Shown here in pieces: positions 1 through 9,649 of a DNA stretch of 64,000 bases. The position numbers and the translations under genes are program-made. Below the pieces are notes generated by a model, which had not been told where the DNA came from, searched no databases, and saw only the letters and a list, made by a program, of their open reading frames with translations. This DNA comes from Endozoicomonas sp. Mp262 (GTDB taxonomy: Bacteria > Pseudomonadota > Gammaproteobacteria > Pseudomonadales > Endozoicomonadaceae). How positions within the stretch are numbered: the first letter of the stretch is position 1; each line of letters opens with the position of its first letter. The stretch spans positions 753,501-817,500 of the forward strand of contig NZ_CP092489.1 in assembly GCF_025643335.1 (NCBI RefSeq). Direction: 5' to 3'.

Positions 1-1
1 A

Positions 2-193
2 TTGATGGAGTTAGGAAACGATCTCCTGATATCCATCAAGCAGTTTCTAAAACGTGGTTATTCTTTTTCACCGACCCAGGAAAAGTTATTTGTAAAGACT
101 ATTGCCACTGCCCGGTTAAGTCAGGCAGACAAGGTAAAACTTTATCGGGGACTATCAGAGATCAAGCTAACAGGTGTGGATAAGAAGGGATAG
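2..193 (+). CDS. hypothetical protein, probably the C-terminal end of a longer gene
   Basis: The reading frame is open to the left edge, so this is likely the 3' part of a gene that starts outside the window. The visible 63 residues are mostly helical in character and charged, ending in VDKKG. I recognise no domain. It is followed at once by a hairpin (196-220) and converges on the emrD-like gene. Its identity cannot be judged without the missing upstream sequence. Confidence 0.4.
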   Translation: MMELGNDLLISIKQFLKRGYSFSPTQEKLFVKTIATARLSQADKVKLYRGLSEIKLTGVDKKG

Positions 194-195
194 GG

Positions 196-220
196 GATAG
201 GGAATAGGCTATTCCCTATC
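196..220. terminator. hairpin between two convergent genes
   Basis: An 11-bp perfect stem (GATAGGGAATA / TATTCCCTATC) with a 3-nt loop begins three bases after the stop of the first gene and about 30 bases beyond the stop of the convergent emrD-like gene. There is no clear T tract on the plus side, so calling it a terminator rests on position and stem quality only. Confidence 0.45.
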
Positions 221-250
221 AGTTAGGACTGTATATCAATAAAAATTTAA

Positions 251-1444
251 TTATTGAGCAGTTGCCCGATTCCCTGCTGGTGCCAGTTGCAGACGAAAGA
301 TCATCACAACCAGAAGGGTCAGGACGCAAAGTACTGCTGCCAGGGGAACCTGGTTTTGCATAGGCATGCTGGACGATACCAGGGTCACGACACCCGCTCC
401 GAGGTTTTGCATACCACCCAATACAGCACCGGCGACGCCTGCATTGTTGGGTAAAGGTTCTAAAGCGGCCGTTGTCGCAGTAGGAAAGACCAGACCCCCG
501 CCCAGGAAGTACAATGTAGCCGGTATAAGCACAACCGGAATATTGAGGTAACCCATCAGGCCAGCCAGTAGCATGCTCAGGGAGCCAAGGATTAGCATGG
601 CAATACCCAGGCCAATGATTGTCTCAAGGCCATGCTTTTTAGCCAGCCTGCCAGCCAGCCAAGAACCGGCAAGATAACCCGGGATTGGCAAGACAAACAA
701 GATGCTAATCAGCTTTGGATCAAGCCCCATTAAGTCACCGAATAATACACCAGCCGCTGCTTCAAAAACGGCGACTCCGGCGAAGGTAGCAACCAGGGTA
801 ATCATAAATCCGTTGAACTGACCGTGGCTGAACACATATTTGTAGCTGGCCAGAGCACTCATTCGAGGTCCATCCTTGTGCTGGTGGGTTTCCTTGAAAC
901 CTGTTAATACCAGAAGCCAGACCAGTACGCCGAAACCTGTGAGAAACCAGAAGCAGGCTTGCCAGCCAAAGGTTGAGGCGATAATGCCTCCCAGCATTGG
1001 CGCAATCAGGGGGCTGAAGATCAATGCCATACTGATGTAGCTATTGGCTTTTTGCAGATTCAGGCCGCTGTAAAGGTCGCGCATAACGGTACGGGACATG
1101 ACGCCTCCGACGCCGGTTCCCAGCCCCTGAATAAAACTGCCAAGCAGAAGCAGCTCGAAGCTCTGGGCTATGCTGGCAGTTAATGAGCCTGCAACAAATA
1201 CCATCAAGCCAACCAGCATTAAAGGTTTGCGGCCATACCGGTCGGATAAAGGACCATAGATAAACTGCGAGAAACCGTAAGGAATAAGGTACATGGCCAT
1301 TACAGCCTGAATTCGTATAGGTTCTACGGCAAGGTCGGCAGCCATTTGCGACATTGCGGGTACATAAATAGTGTTTGTTAGCTGTCCACAGGCAGTCAGA
1401 ACCACTAAAACAAATAGTACCTGAAAGAAACCCTGTTGCTTCAT
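251..1444 (-). CDS. emrD: MFS multidrug efflux transporter, EmrD-like
   Basis: A 12-helix major facilitator protein that would expel hydrophobic or amphipathic compounds across the inner membrane by proton antiport. The first residues (QTNTIYVPA-like segment after the first helix) and the motif-A loop GPLSDRYGRKP between helices 2 and 3 resemble Escherichia coli EmrD, and the length of 397 residues fits the family. I chose the ATG at 1444 (MKQQGFFQVL) because it starts right before the first membrane helix. A longer frame to 1603 adds about 53 residues unlike the family. The gene stands alone, with a long non-coding stretch upstream. The Bcr/CflA group is the nearest alternative name. Confidence 0.8.
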   Translation of the reverse strand: MKQQGFFQVLFVLVVLTACGQLTNTIYVPAMSQMAADLAVEPIRIQAVMAMYLIPYGFSQFIYGPLSDRYGRKPLMLVGLMVFVAGSLTASIAQSFELLLLGSFIQGLGTGVGGVMSRTVMRDLYSGLNLQKANSYISMALIFSPLIAPMLGGIIASTFGWQACFWFLTGFGVLVWLLVLTGFKETHQHKDGPRMSALASYKYVFSHGQFNGFMITLVATFAGVAVFEAAAGVLFGDLMGLDPKLISILFVLPIPGYLAGSWLAGRLAKKHGLETIIGLGIAMLILGSLSMLLAGLMGYLNIPVVLIPATLYFLGGGLVFPTATTAALEPLPNNAGVAGAVLGGMQNLGAGVVTLVSSSMPMQNQVPLAAVLCVLTLLVVMIFRLQLAPAGNRATAQ

Positions 1445-2257
1445 TTCATTAATCTCTAAAAATATGCAGGCGAAACAACGACACTGAATGCAGGTGTAAT
1501 CCTGAACCAGATAATAAAGCCCTAAATTAAATAAACTCTCGGGATGATTAATTACCAGCGGGAATAGACAGACCATACTCAAATGACCGGGTGAAAGAAT
1601 CACTCGGCTGTGTATTGCCCGTTTGGCTATTAATCAGTGAGACCCATCTTTTCACAAGATGTGCAGATAACAGAACACCACCTGCCATCAAGTGTTTGCT
1701 TTAAACGCTATTCATTTTTTTAAGCTGTGAACACAGCTTTTGGCCACCAAAGGAAAGCCGGATTTAACTTTATAGATGATTGACTTCAGATAATCCTTAT
1801 GTGAGTTAGAAGCGCAATCTGCATGGAGCTTTCCTATTAAGAGGTATCGCTATGGTGTCCTATCATACATAAGAACCAATTAGCGGCAACCCCATTTTTA
1901 GTGCAATGGAAAAGCCTTGCCGTATAAAGTTAAGGCGAATTTATAGAGCAGGAGAAACGAGAGCAATAGGTATTTATCACAGGATTTATAACATTGGTTT
2001 TTTTTCTGGAAATATAAATATTTTCAACATAAATAAGCGATATATTCTTTTATATGCAGTAATAATTTCGTTTTATTTTTAGTAGTGTGTATTTTTTTAT
2101 TGCTTGGTTTTTGTCGTAATTTTACGATACCCTCTGTTATCGGGAGTGTGTACCGGTGTTTTAGCTCCTGTATTCATGCAGTTTTCGATCGTAGTAAATT
2201 GTTCTGAAAATCTACTACGATCATCGCTACAGGCGCTATTTTTCAAATAGCCTACTA
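1445..2257. other. intergenic region of about 0.8 kb with one clear hairpin
   Basis: No convincing gene on either strand. The stretch is AT-rich, especially 1980-2110, and presumably carries the emrD-like promoter on the minus strand. At 2187-2222 there is a perfect 10-bp inverted repeat (GATCGTAGTA / TACTACGATC) with a 16-nt loop, about 35 bases beyond the stop of the asmA-like gene. It may end asmA transcription, although it lacks a T run. The rest shows nothing I can support. Confidence 0.5.
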
Positions 2258-4294
2258 CTATTTAAAAAACCCTTTCAAAACGTCCTTTAAAGGGCCATCG
2301 ACACTTTTCTCTATTTCTTTTTTAATTCGCTTTTGGGCTTCTTTTTTAGCCAGCTCTGCAACCGTTTGTGCTAGCCGTTCGGTATCCAGGCCGCAACTTT
2401 GCTCACCCAGTTTTCCAGTACAGCGTACAGGCCAGGTGACGTCCACATAGTCTTCATTGATCTGGCATGCAGGGTCGCTGTCAGGGGCTTCATCTCCTCT
2501 TATATTAAGTCCCACGTGATAGTCCAGGGTCTGTTGAACCAGGTTAACCTTGCCATCGCCTTTCAGGTTCAGGCTGGAAAGGACTGCCGTTAAGTCATTG
2601 TTTGTTGCAATACCATTACGGACAATAAAGGTGCCGCTAAGGTTTTGGAAAGGCGTGACCTTGCCCCAGTCAGTTTTCTGAAGTTGTTTTTTTCTGATTT
2701 TGGCAATGCCTTCACACACCATCCGGTCAAAATTAGCTTCGGTAAAGGCACCCTTATCGATGTTAAAGCTCATGGAGCCATTGAGATTTTTGGTCAAGGC
2801 ACTTTGCAGTAACCCGGCGGTACTCATCTTCAGGTCGGCCTTGACTACCCCCTGAACTGTTTTTAACGCTGGCACAGGGGTCGCCATAGCTTCCAGATTG
2901 ATGCCTTTGAGGGCTGCGGTCATATTGGCTTTGGGACGTCCTTTCTGGCGGACATTTAACTGCCCGTCCACGTTAATGGATCCCTGATAAAATCCTGAGT
3001 CAAGCTTGATGGTTTGTTGTCCGTTGGCAGCCTTAAGGTCAAGGGCAGGTTGTACAAACTTGAGTTTTGCAACGGTTAAAGAGGCCAGGCTCAAAGATCC
3101 CTTGATATTGAGAGGTCTGAGCAAATCCTCGGGAATCAGGGGCTGTTCATTGCTTGTAGCAAGGGTTGCTTCTGCTTTCTGTTGTTGCTGTTTTTTTTTC
3201 CCGGAAGCGTCTGCCTGTTTAGCCGGTGGCGGCAAGTAGTTGTCCAGAACCAGGTCATTACCGGTAAACTTAAATGAAATAGCCTGTTTTTTTAGGTCTG
3301 AGACCAATAGATACCCCTTGAGACTAAAATCATCCAGATTCAGGTCAAGGTTGTCACTGCTTAAGGTCTTGCCATCGGTTTTAAAGCTGGTATTGAATGA
3401 AAACTGGTTTAATGCCTGTTTATCAGCCATGGGAGGAAGCTGGATATTTAGCTGGGTTAGCAGCTTGTTCAAATTGAACCGGGATACATTAAGCTGCCCT
3501 TTGGCCAGTAGGGGCTGTTGTTGAAAGTGGATATTACCTTTCAGGTTTATGGACTCACCATCATCCTGGCCGGGTTGCAGGGAAATCACCAGGTTGGTGA
3601 GATCATATATATTTTTATTCAGGTTTAAGGTGATAGTTGACTGAAGTTGTGTTTTCAAGTTCAGTGCAGGCTCTTTCGCTGAGACCAGTGCATTGATGGT
3701 TATATCAAAGGGTTGCTGGTTGCGTATGGCCCCGGTTTTCAGGCTGGCCTGGTTGAGGGTATAACGGTTTCCTGAGACCTGATCATCATACTGCACGGTC
3801 AAGTCACTAATTTCGACGCTGGCAATATCAAGTGTGAGTTCAGAGGTTTTGCCCTGATCTGATGGCTCAGCCGCTGTTGTCTCTGGTTCAGGTTTGCCAG
3901 TACCTTGGGCTATCTCCCAGTTACCTTTGCCGTTCTTGGCCCGGATCAGGTTAAGGTTGAGTCCGTTTAACCGGGCGGTCTGGATCTCTATCTTTTTGCT
4001 CAGCAGTGGCAGTAATTTTACACTGACTTCAGCATTACCTAAATTGGCCAGTTTTGAGTTGTCCGTACCAGCAATGGAGACGTCTTCTATGGAAAGGCCA
4101 ATCCAGGGAAATACGGACCACCCCATCGAACCATTGATCGTGACAGTCAAGCCGGTGTTTTTATGGATTAAGTGGGAGATATCATCCCGGTAGTTATTGG
4201 GATCTATAAATTTTGGCAGCAGTACGGCAGCTAAAGCCATTAGCAAGATAAACCCTGCCAGCAGCATAGCTATCCACTTGATAGTACGGTTCAT
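2258..4294 (-). CDS. asmA: AsmA family outer-membrane biogenesis protein
   Basis: A 678-residue AsmA-type protein, somewhat longer than E. coli AsmA (about 617). The N-terminus has one membrane helix (residues about 8-29) followed by the typical AsmA start (LPKFIDPNNYRDDI and GSMGWSVFPWIGLSIEDV). The rest should lie in the periplasm as a repetitive beta-rich rod. The C-terminal AsmA domain is seen around residues 490-620 (LNGSMSFNIDKGAF, GKVTPFQNLSGTF, GDGKVNLVQQTLDY). AsmA-like proteins belong to the group thought to move lipids between inner and outer membrane. A low-complexity KKKQQQQK stretch near residue 370 is a local oddity. The gene appears to be a single-gene unit. Confidence 0.88.
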   Translation of the reverse strand: MNRTIKWIAMLLAGFILLMALAAVLLPKFIDPNNYRDDISHLIHKNTGLTVTINGSMGWSVFPWIGLSIEDVSIAGTDNSKLANLGNAEVSVKLLPLLSKKIEIQTARLNGLNLNLIRAKNGKGNWEIAQGTGKPEPETTAAEPSDQGKTSELTLDIASVEISDLTVQYDDQVSGNRYTLNQASLKTGAIRNQQPFDITINALVSAKEPALNLKTQLQSTITLNLNKNIYDLTNLVISLQPGQDDGESINLKGNIHFQQQPLLAKGQLNVSRFNLNKLLTQLNIQLPPMADKQALNQFSFNTSFKTDGKTLSSDNLDLNLDDFSLKGYLLVSDLKKQAISFKFTGNDLVLDNYLPPPAKQADASGKKKQQQQKAEATLATSNEQPLIPEDLLRPLNIKGSLSLASLTVAKLKFVQPALDLKAANGQQTIKLDSGFYQGSINVDGQLNVRQKGRPKANMTAALKGINLEAMATPVPALKTVQGVVKADLKMSTAGLLQSALTKNLNGSMSFNIDKGAFTEANFDRMVCEGIAKIRKKQLQKTDWGKVTPFQNLSGTFIVRNGIATNNDLTAVLSSLNLKGDGKVNLVQQTLDYHVGLNIRGDEAPDSDPACQINEDYVDVTWPVRCTGKLGEQSCGLDTERLAQTVAELAKKEAQKRIKKEIEKSVDGPLKDVLKGFFK

Positions 4295-4389
4295 GTATAG
4301 CCTCGATTTCAGGTTTGGGAATTGTAATGGATCATGGCTAGAGCTATTTTACCCCTATTTTTTAGATGTTGGAGTTATTGACCGTTTGA

Positions 4390-5710
4390 CATCCTCCCCC
4401 ACCTGATTTCGGTGGGGGATTCCCGTTAGTCACCCAACAGGCTTCCTGATTCAACACGCCTTCCCTGGATTGTAGCTAGGCCGCAATCCCTGTTCCAGTC
4501 GCTCCACAGGCTAACCCCGCCAGTCCGACGGTTTTTATATTGATAGCTGCCGCTATATCTCTATCCCAGTGTGTCTTGCATTCTGGACAATCCCATTCAC
4601 GGATTGATAGCGGCAGACTTTCATGGACATATCCGCAACTGGGGCAACGCTTAGAACTGGGGAAGAATCTATCAATGACAGACACAGTACGATCAGCCCA
4701 TTCAGCTTTGTACTGCAACTGTCTGACAAACTCTCCCCAGTTGGCATCCGCGATATGCTTTGCCAGCTTTGGATTTTTAACCATATTCTTCACAGCCAAA
4801 TCTTCGACACAGATCACTTGGTTCTCGTTAATCAATCTGCGGGATGCCTTGTGAGTAGCATCCATCCGGCAATCGGCTATTTTTGCATGGAGACGGGCAA
4901 CTTTAAGCCTTGCTTTAGCCCGGTTACTGCTACCCTTCTGCTTCTTGGTCAGTTGACGCTGTAGGTGGGCGAGCTTGTGCTCATAGCGTTTGAAGTACTT
5001 TGGGTTACCGGATTTTCCACCCTCTGACGTGATGAACAGGTCTTTCAAACCTAAATCAATACCCACCGTCTTTTTGCTGATTGGCATTGGTTTAGACTCA
5101 AGTTCACAGAGCATGGAGACAAAATACCGCCCGGCCTTGTCCTTGCTAATAGTGATACTGGAAGGCTTTGAAGGTAGCTCTCTGCTCCACTTGATAGCCA
5201 GTGACTCTTTATTCTTGGCAATGAACAACTGTCCGTTTTTCATACTGAAAGCAGAAGCCGCAAAAGTAGCGCTTTGCTTGGCATGTTTCTTTTTGAAAAC
5301 AGGGTACTTTGCCCTGCCTTCCCAGAAATTTTTAAAGGCTGTTTGTTGGTGGCGTAATGATTGCTGGATAGGCACAGAAGAAACATCTTTCAACCACTGA
5401 TATTCAGAGTTCTTTTTTAACTCTGTAAGCTGCTTTGAGGCATCGTTGTAATTAACGCTGTTGCCGTTTTTATAGTACTCATCAGTACGCCAGCGGAGGA
5501 TATGATTGTAAACAAAACGCACACAGCCAAAGGTCTGGGCAAGTAGCTTTACTTGCTCAACTGTCGGGTAAAATCTGTATTTGTAAGCACGTTTTGTTTT
5601 CATGCTTACGAGAATAGACAAAAGCATGTAGGAGTTTCAAGTATCGTATATAGCCAGCCCCCAGCGGACTGATCGCTTGTATCCCCCACTTAGGTCAGTG
5701 GGGGTATTAC
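4390..5710 (-). mobile_element. IS200/IS605-type element carrying tnpB only
   Basis: The element is bounded by two similar hairpins that flank a single tnpB gene. The right-end hairpin is at 4396-4418 (CCCCCACC / GGTGGGGG) and the left-end hairpin at 5683-5704 (CCCCCACT / AGTGGGGG). Subterminal hairpins instead of inverted repeats are the hallmark of this superfamily. No tnpA (Y1 transposase) is present, so it is an IS1341-like element that would need a TnpA supplied elsewhere. Exact ends are not fixed from the sequence; the limits given are the hairpins plus a few bases. Confidence 0.75.
4476..5603 (-). CDS. tnpB: TnpB, RNA-guided nuclease of an IS605-family element
   Basis: A 375-residue TnpB. 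The N-terminal helix-turn-helix segment starts RAYKYRFYPT. The RuvC-like nuclease residues are intact: D183 in GIDLGLKD, E267 in VCVED-like ICVEDLAVKNM, and the DRD at 347-349 in HWDRDIAAAIN. A four-cysteine zinc finger (C320, C323, C339, C342) lies between the last two. TnpB proteins are guided by an RNA made from the element's right end and cut DNA at the donor site, which helps the element persist. I chose ATG 5603 (MKTKRAYKY), not the in-frame start at 5627, because family members begin just before this motif. The protein looks full-length and catalytically complete. Confidence 0.9.
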   Translation of the reverse strand: MKTKRAYKYRFYPTVEQVKLLAQTFGCVRFVYNHILRWRTDEYYKNGNSVNYNDASKQLTELKKNSEYQWLKDVSSVPIQQSLRHQQTAFKNFWEGRAKYPVFKKKHAKQSATFAASAFSMKNGQLFIAKNKESLAIKWSRELPSKPSSITISKDKAGRYFVSMLCELESKPMPISKKTVGIDLGLKDLFITSEGGKSGNPKYFKRYEHKLAHLQRQLTKKQKGSSNRAKARLKVARLHAKIADCRMDATHKASRRLINENQVICVEDLAVKNMVKNPKLAKHIADANWGEFVRQLQYKAEWADRTVSVIDRFFPSSKRCPSCGYVHESLPLSIREWDCPECKTHWDRDIAAAINIKTVGLAGLACGATGTGIAA

Positions 5711-5806
5711 GCGGATTTTGGATAAAGAAACTTAACTGAAGGGAGAAGATCAGTGACATCTATTGATATAACCAAATCAATGGATCATGGTTATATTAAC
5801 CGATAA

Positions 5807-8011
5807 TTAACTTTGCTCTCTGAGATTCAACCTTTTCAACGAATTGATGGGGCGGGTCCATGGATGCAGGATTCGGGCAGCATCCCTCATGGCAGGTGAC
5901 TTAATGGCAGAGGTTGCTTCCTGACTACTGCTGAACTGTCCCTGTAACAATACATACCAATCTCTCTGATTACGACGGTAATGCACTGTCACGGCATTGG
6001 ATAACTGTGGGAACCGCTGTTTCATCCGTTGAATGGCTTCAGGACGGTTTGCGGCATACCACTGAATGGTATAACGGCTATCCGGATTGGTGATAATCCG
6101 TTGCAATGGTTTTGAATAGGCTGCGGCAAGAGGCTTGGAAGAACGTTTACTGTGACTGGATGCAATCATTTGCTGAATACCTTCAGCAGGCCTGACCCAG
6201 GGATAGAGCCGGGTCGTGAGCCGTGAGAACGGTGGCAGTGAAAGGGCTTTTTGGGCAGCCTCCTGACTATTGAATGTGCCTCCCACAAGAATATAGCGAT
6301 CTGAGCTGCCGGTTTGGTAGCGCAGAATCCGGGTGTTTTGAAGTATCGGGTATCGCAGCTTTAAACGTTCAAGCGTGTTGCGATTATTGGCTGCAAGCCA
6401 CTGGATAGTATAACTGCCTGGGGGCGGGTTAAAACTTTCACTGTTTTTTCGGGAGTTATGAACAGGTGCCTGTCTGCCAGTGAATGGATCGTTGTAGGTT
6501 GGTTCCGGTTGTGGGTTCTGACGGTAGAAGTCAGGGTTGTAGCCATAGTCAGAATATTCCGACGGCTGATGATTAAAGTCTGGTGCCCCCGCGCCAGGTA
6601 ATGTTTCCTGATAGCGCTGCCGGGGGACAGAAAATCTGCCGTTATTATGTCCATGGAAAGGCTGAGGTTCCCTGTTTTGATTTGGCTGCGCTGGAATATA
6701 GCCTTGGGGAGCCGTCGATGCCGTTGCCAAGTTCATTGGTCTGCCATCAGGTAATCTTTGGTACTGTCCTGATGGCTGCGCAGGAGGGTTAACAGGTTCC
6801 TGATAGTAGCCTGAATAAGATCCAGGGTTTTCCAGAGGTTGCGGTTCGGGGTAATAACTTTGAGGGGCTTTCCTTACGGGAAATCCTTGCGATTGGTGAT
6901 AGGAATTGGCTCCCGATAAGGTTCTGCCCCGGGAATTAAATGGGGGCTTATTACTTTCTCCCGGGGTGACATTATTCACTGAAGAATGAGGATAAGGCTG
7001 ATTGTAGGCTATGGGGTAGTCAGGATTGGGCTTCTCAAATCCCTGTTCATTAATAAAGCTGGATTCAAACCTTTGCTGAGACTGTGGCCTGTGATTGTCA
7101 TAACCCGGCATGTAATGGCTATTGGGATTATGGTAATTCGCAGGGTTATCATAATGGGCAGGTGCTGGCTGCCGCATAGCCGGGTCAGGGTTAGGGTTAG
7201 GCTGTTGATAGTGACCATCACCGGAGAAGGCTGGCCTGGTATTGTATGAACTGTTATAGGAGCTATAGGGAAGCTGCCGCTCCCCAGGTGAACTTCCCGA
7301 GTCAGTCCGGCCACTGATAAGCTGGTCTGGGCGCATTAAGTCAAGCTGTTGAATACTGGCAACGGAGCGGGTCCATGGATAAAACCGGTCAGCAATGGCG
7401 GAACGCGGTTCTCTCTTCAGTGCTGCCATGGCGGCTATCCTGCTGGGATAGGGGCCATCCAGCAGAATAAACCACTGTTTTCCGGCACGCTGATATTCAG
7501 CAATAGTGGCTTCCTGCAGGACAGGGTAACGGGACTTCAGGTTTTCCAGCGGCTCCCGGCTATTGGCTGCCAGCCATTGCAATACATAGCTGTCAGGCGG
7601 CGCATTCAATAGCTCAAGCAGGATTGCACTGTCTGTTACAGGAGAGTTAAAGGATAGTTCGTTGTAGGGCGTGCTTTCAGGATATTCAGGGTAATAGTCA
7701 GTGCCTGGTGCAACAGCGGGCACTGCTACAAACGCGGAGTTATAGCCTGAGCTGGCACCGGGGTTAGTGCTTGGTTGGCGGCGGCTATCATGAGCAACCG
7801 ACTCCAGTGATGCACTGTATCCGAGATCCGATCGGTTACGGCACAACCACTCGTTATCGCTGTCAGAACGACAATCCCATGTAGAACTAAAGGCCAGGGG
7901 TTTGGGAGGCAAAAGCAAAGCCTCTGCCGGGTAAACGACAGTACCTGTAGCCAGGGTTGTCACGACACATAGCCTGAGCTGTTTATCCTTAAACAACGCT
8001 CCACTGGGCAT
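5807..8011 (-). CDS. secreted protein with three SPOR-like repeats and a Pro/Asn/Tyr-rich middle
   Basis: A 734-residue protein with an N-terminal segment that resembles a signal peptide (basic start, then a hydrophobic run to about residue 35). Three copies of a roughly 80-residue unit can be aligned by eye, at about 141-225, 535-620 and 648-732. Each starts with Y(T/V)(I/L)QW(L/Y)AAN, continues with a RYP or RFP turn and ends in (L/F)(Y/H)PW(T/V)R. The unit has the shape of a SPOR domain, which binds denuded peptidoglycan at division sites. Between the first and second copies lie about 300 residues rich in Pro, Asn, Gln, Tyr and Ser, probably disordered. It is likely periplasmic or on the inner face of the outer membrane. 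Function is inferred from fold resemblance only. Confidence 0.7.
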   Translation of the reverse strand: MPSGALFKDKQLRLCVVTTLATGTVVYPAEALLLPPKPLAFSSTWDCRSDSDNEWLCRNRSDLGYSASLESVAHDSRRQPSTNPGASSGYNSAFVAVPAVAPGTDYYPEYPESTPYNELSFNSPVTDSAILLELLNAPPDSYVLQWLAANSREPLENLKSRYPVLQEATIAEYQRAGKQWFILLDGPYPSRIAAMAALKREPRSAIADRFYPWTRSVASIQQLDLMRPDQLISGRTDSGSSPGERQLPYSSYNSSYNTRPAFSGDGHYQQPNPNPDPAMRQPAPAHYDNPANYHNPNSHYMPGYDNHRPQSQQRFESSFINEQGFEKPNPDYPIAYNQPYPHSSVNNVTPGESNKPPFNSRGRTLSGANSYHQSQGFPVRKAPQSYYPEPQPLENPGSYSGYYQEPVNPPAQPSGQYQRLPDGRPMNLATASTAPQGYIPAQPNQNREPQPFHGHNNGRFSVPRQRYQETLPGAGAPDFNHQPSEYSDYGYNPDFYRQNPQPEPTYNDPFTGRQAPVHNSRKNSESFNPPPGSYTIQWLAANNRNTLERLKLRYPILQNTRILRYQTGSSDRYILVGGTFNSQEAAQKALSLPPFSRLTTRLYPWVRPAEGIQQMIASSHSKRSSKPLAAAYSKPLQRIITNPDSRYTIQWYAANRPEAIQRMKQRFPQLSNAVTVHYRRNQRDWYVLLQGQFSSSQEATSAIKSPAMRDAARILHPWTRPINSLKRLNLREQS

Positions 8012-8082
8012 GGGTCAGATCCTTTTGACCAATATCTACACATTACCTTTTTTAATGTCGATTGCAAGGGGAGATGAGAAAA

Positions 8083-9456
8083 TTAATGGGTGGTGAACCA
8101 TTGCATTCGGGTATCATTACTATCTTTTCGGCGTTTATGAAGCGCACCTTCTTTTTGTTTTTGCTTTGCCCTCCATTCTTCTAAATCACGTTCACCTTTT
8201 TTACGACTGATCTGTAATCTCTGAATCATTGAGGTCAGGACATCAGTATTGGCAATAGACCCTTCTTCCCTCTCATCTTGCTTCTCCAGTTTTTTTATTA
8301 ATATAGGGGCAACCTGCTCTGGAACAGTTTCATGATATTGCCTATTTTCTAATATCTTGCTACAGGCCCATTGCTGGATATATTGCAGGTGAAGCCATTC
8401 TCTTGGAGGATCGATTTCTTGTATAGCTGTGACACCATTACAAACGGGAATTTTTGTCTGGTATATAGTTAAGCAGGCATTGCCCAGGCTTTGGGTGTAT
8501 GGTGTGTATTGAAGCGTTTTTTCACAAAGTTTTTTTGTATTTGGTAACTGGGAAATGGCTATTTCCCATTGATCAGGACATGACTGAATAAAATCAACAT
8601 GATTGGGTATCCAATCTAAAATAAAGTTGTAATAAGTGAGGATGTATTGCTCAGGAATTAACTGTGAGCTACTTGTAACTAATAAAATAATTTTGATGTT
8701 TTTGTTTGGCTTTTCAAAGTGCTCTTTGAGGGTCTCTTTAACGACTACTTTTAATGGCTCTTTTAGTTTGACCGGCCGATGGGTATGGAGGGTTATTTTT
8801 AAAACAGGATTTTTGCTTTTGTCGGAAATACTTGTGTTCATTAAAATAGATTCTGATTGATAGTACCCTTTTTGAGCACTAACGACAAACCCGTTAAATG
8901 GCGACTCTGCTGGCTCTTTGATTAAGAAAACCCTCTCACCCTGCCAGGCAGGTTCCTCTATTAATGTGGTGATCAGTGGCTTTAGCTCCCGGGACTGCTG
9001 TTTTAATCTTTGCATCCTTTTAAATATTTTTTGATCACCTGGATTATAATCAGGATACTGTCCGGGATTTAAAAGATCATCTAGCTTTTGTCTTGCACTC
9101 CAGTAGGCGCTTGGGTCATTGCTTTCTAATCTTGTTGCACAGAGGTATGCGTGATATTGAATGGACAAAAGATCAATTTCTTGAAGAAGGTCAGGTTTTA
9201 ACCGGTAGTTACTCCTTAGGTCTTCCGGGCTGAGAAGCAGCCGTTTCTTCCAGGTTATCATGGCTTCTACACTATGATGTGAATGTTTGGTTTTAGTGAC
9301 CTTGGTTAAAAAGATATTCAGCAGCTGCTCATTAGTTAGTGTATGGAGTAAATAATCGGGTGAGAGCATTAAAGTTGGGTGTAAGGCATGGAGGGAGAGC
9401 GGATATAATAAAAGAATAATAAAATAATATACTCTTTGTTTTGATAAAAATAACAT
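8083..9456 (-). CDS. hypothetical secreted protein, unknown function
   Basis: A 457-residue protein with a clear N-terminal hydrophobic stretch ending at LSLHALHP, probably a Sec signal peptide cleaved near residue 25. The body has scattered cysteines (including CSK, CEKTL, CNG), which would fit disulfides in the periplasm. The last 60 residues are highly charged and probably a helical coil (KKLEKQDEREEG, RKKGERDLEEWRAKQKQKEG). I recognise no family. The gene follows the SPOR-repeat gene's start by about 70 bases on the same strand and could be co-transcribed with it, being upstream in the transcript. Confidence 0.65.
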   Translation of the reverse strand: MLFLSKQRVYYFIILLLYPLSLHALHPTLMLSPDYLLHTLTNEQLLNIFLTKVTKTKHSHHSVEAMITWKKRLLLSPEDLRSNYRLKPDLLQEIDLLSIQYHAYLCATRLESNDPSAYWSARQKLDDLLNPGQYPDYNPGDQKIFKRMQRLKQQSRELKPLITTLIEEPAWQGERVFLIKEPAESPFNGFVVSAQKGYYQSESILMNTSISDKSKNPVLKITLHTHRPVKLKEPLKVVVKETLKEHFEKPNKNIKIILLVTSSSQLIPEQYILTYYNFILDWIPNHVDFIQSCPDQWEIAISQLPNTKKLCEKTLQYTPYTQSLGNACLTIYQTKIPVCNGVTAIQEIDPPREWLHLQYIQQWACSKILENRQYHETVPEQVAPILIKKLEKQDEREEGSIANTDVLTSMIQRLQISRKKGERDLEEWRAKQKQKEGALHKRRKDSNDTRMQWFTTH

Positions 9457-9649
9457 TGATATCCATTAAACCTGGAATTAACTAAAGAATACATTTATGA
9501 CTTGGGCGAATAGCAAGGCTGGTTAATCACTGAAAACCACAGTAATCCCTGATCACTTTAAGACTTCAGTTATTGTAGACTGAAATGTATAAAAAGCTAC
9601 TGCCTTTACCCTGAAATGGATACAGGCAGTAGCTTGCGGGGAGACAGGC

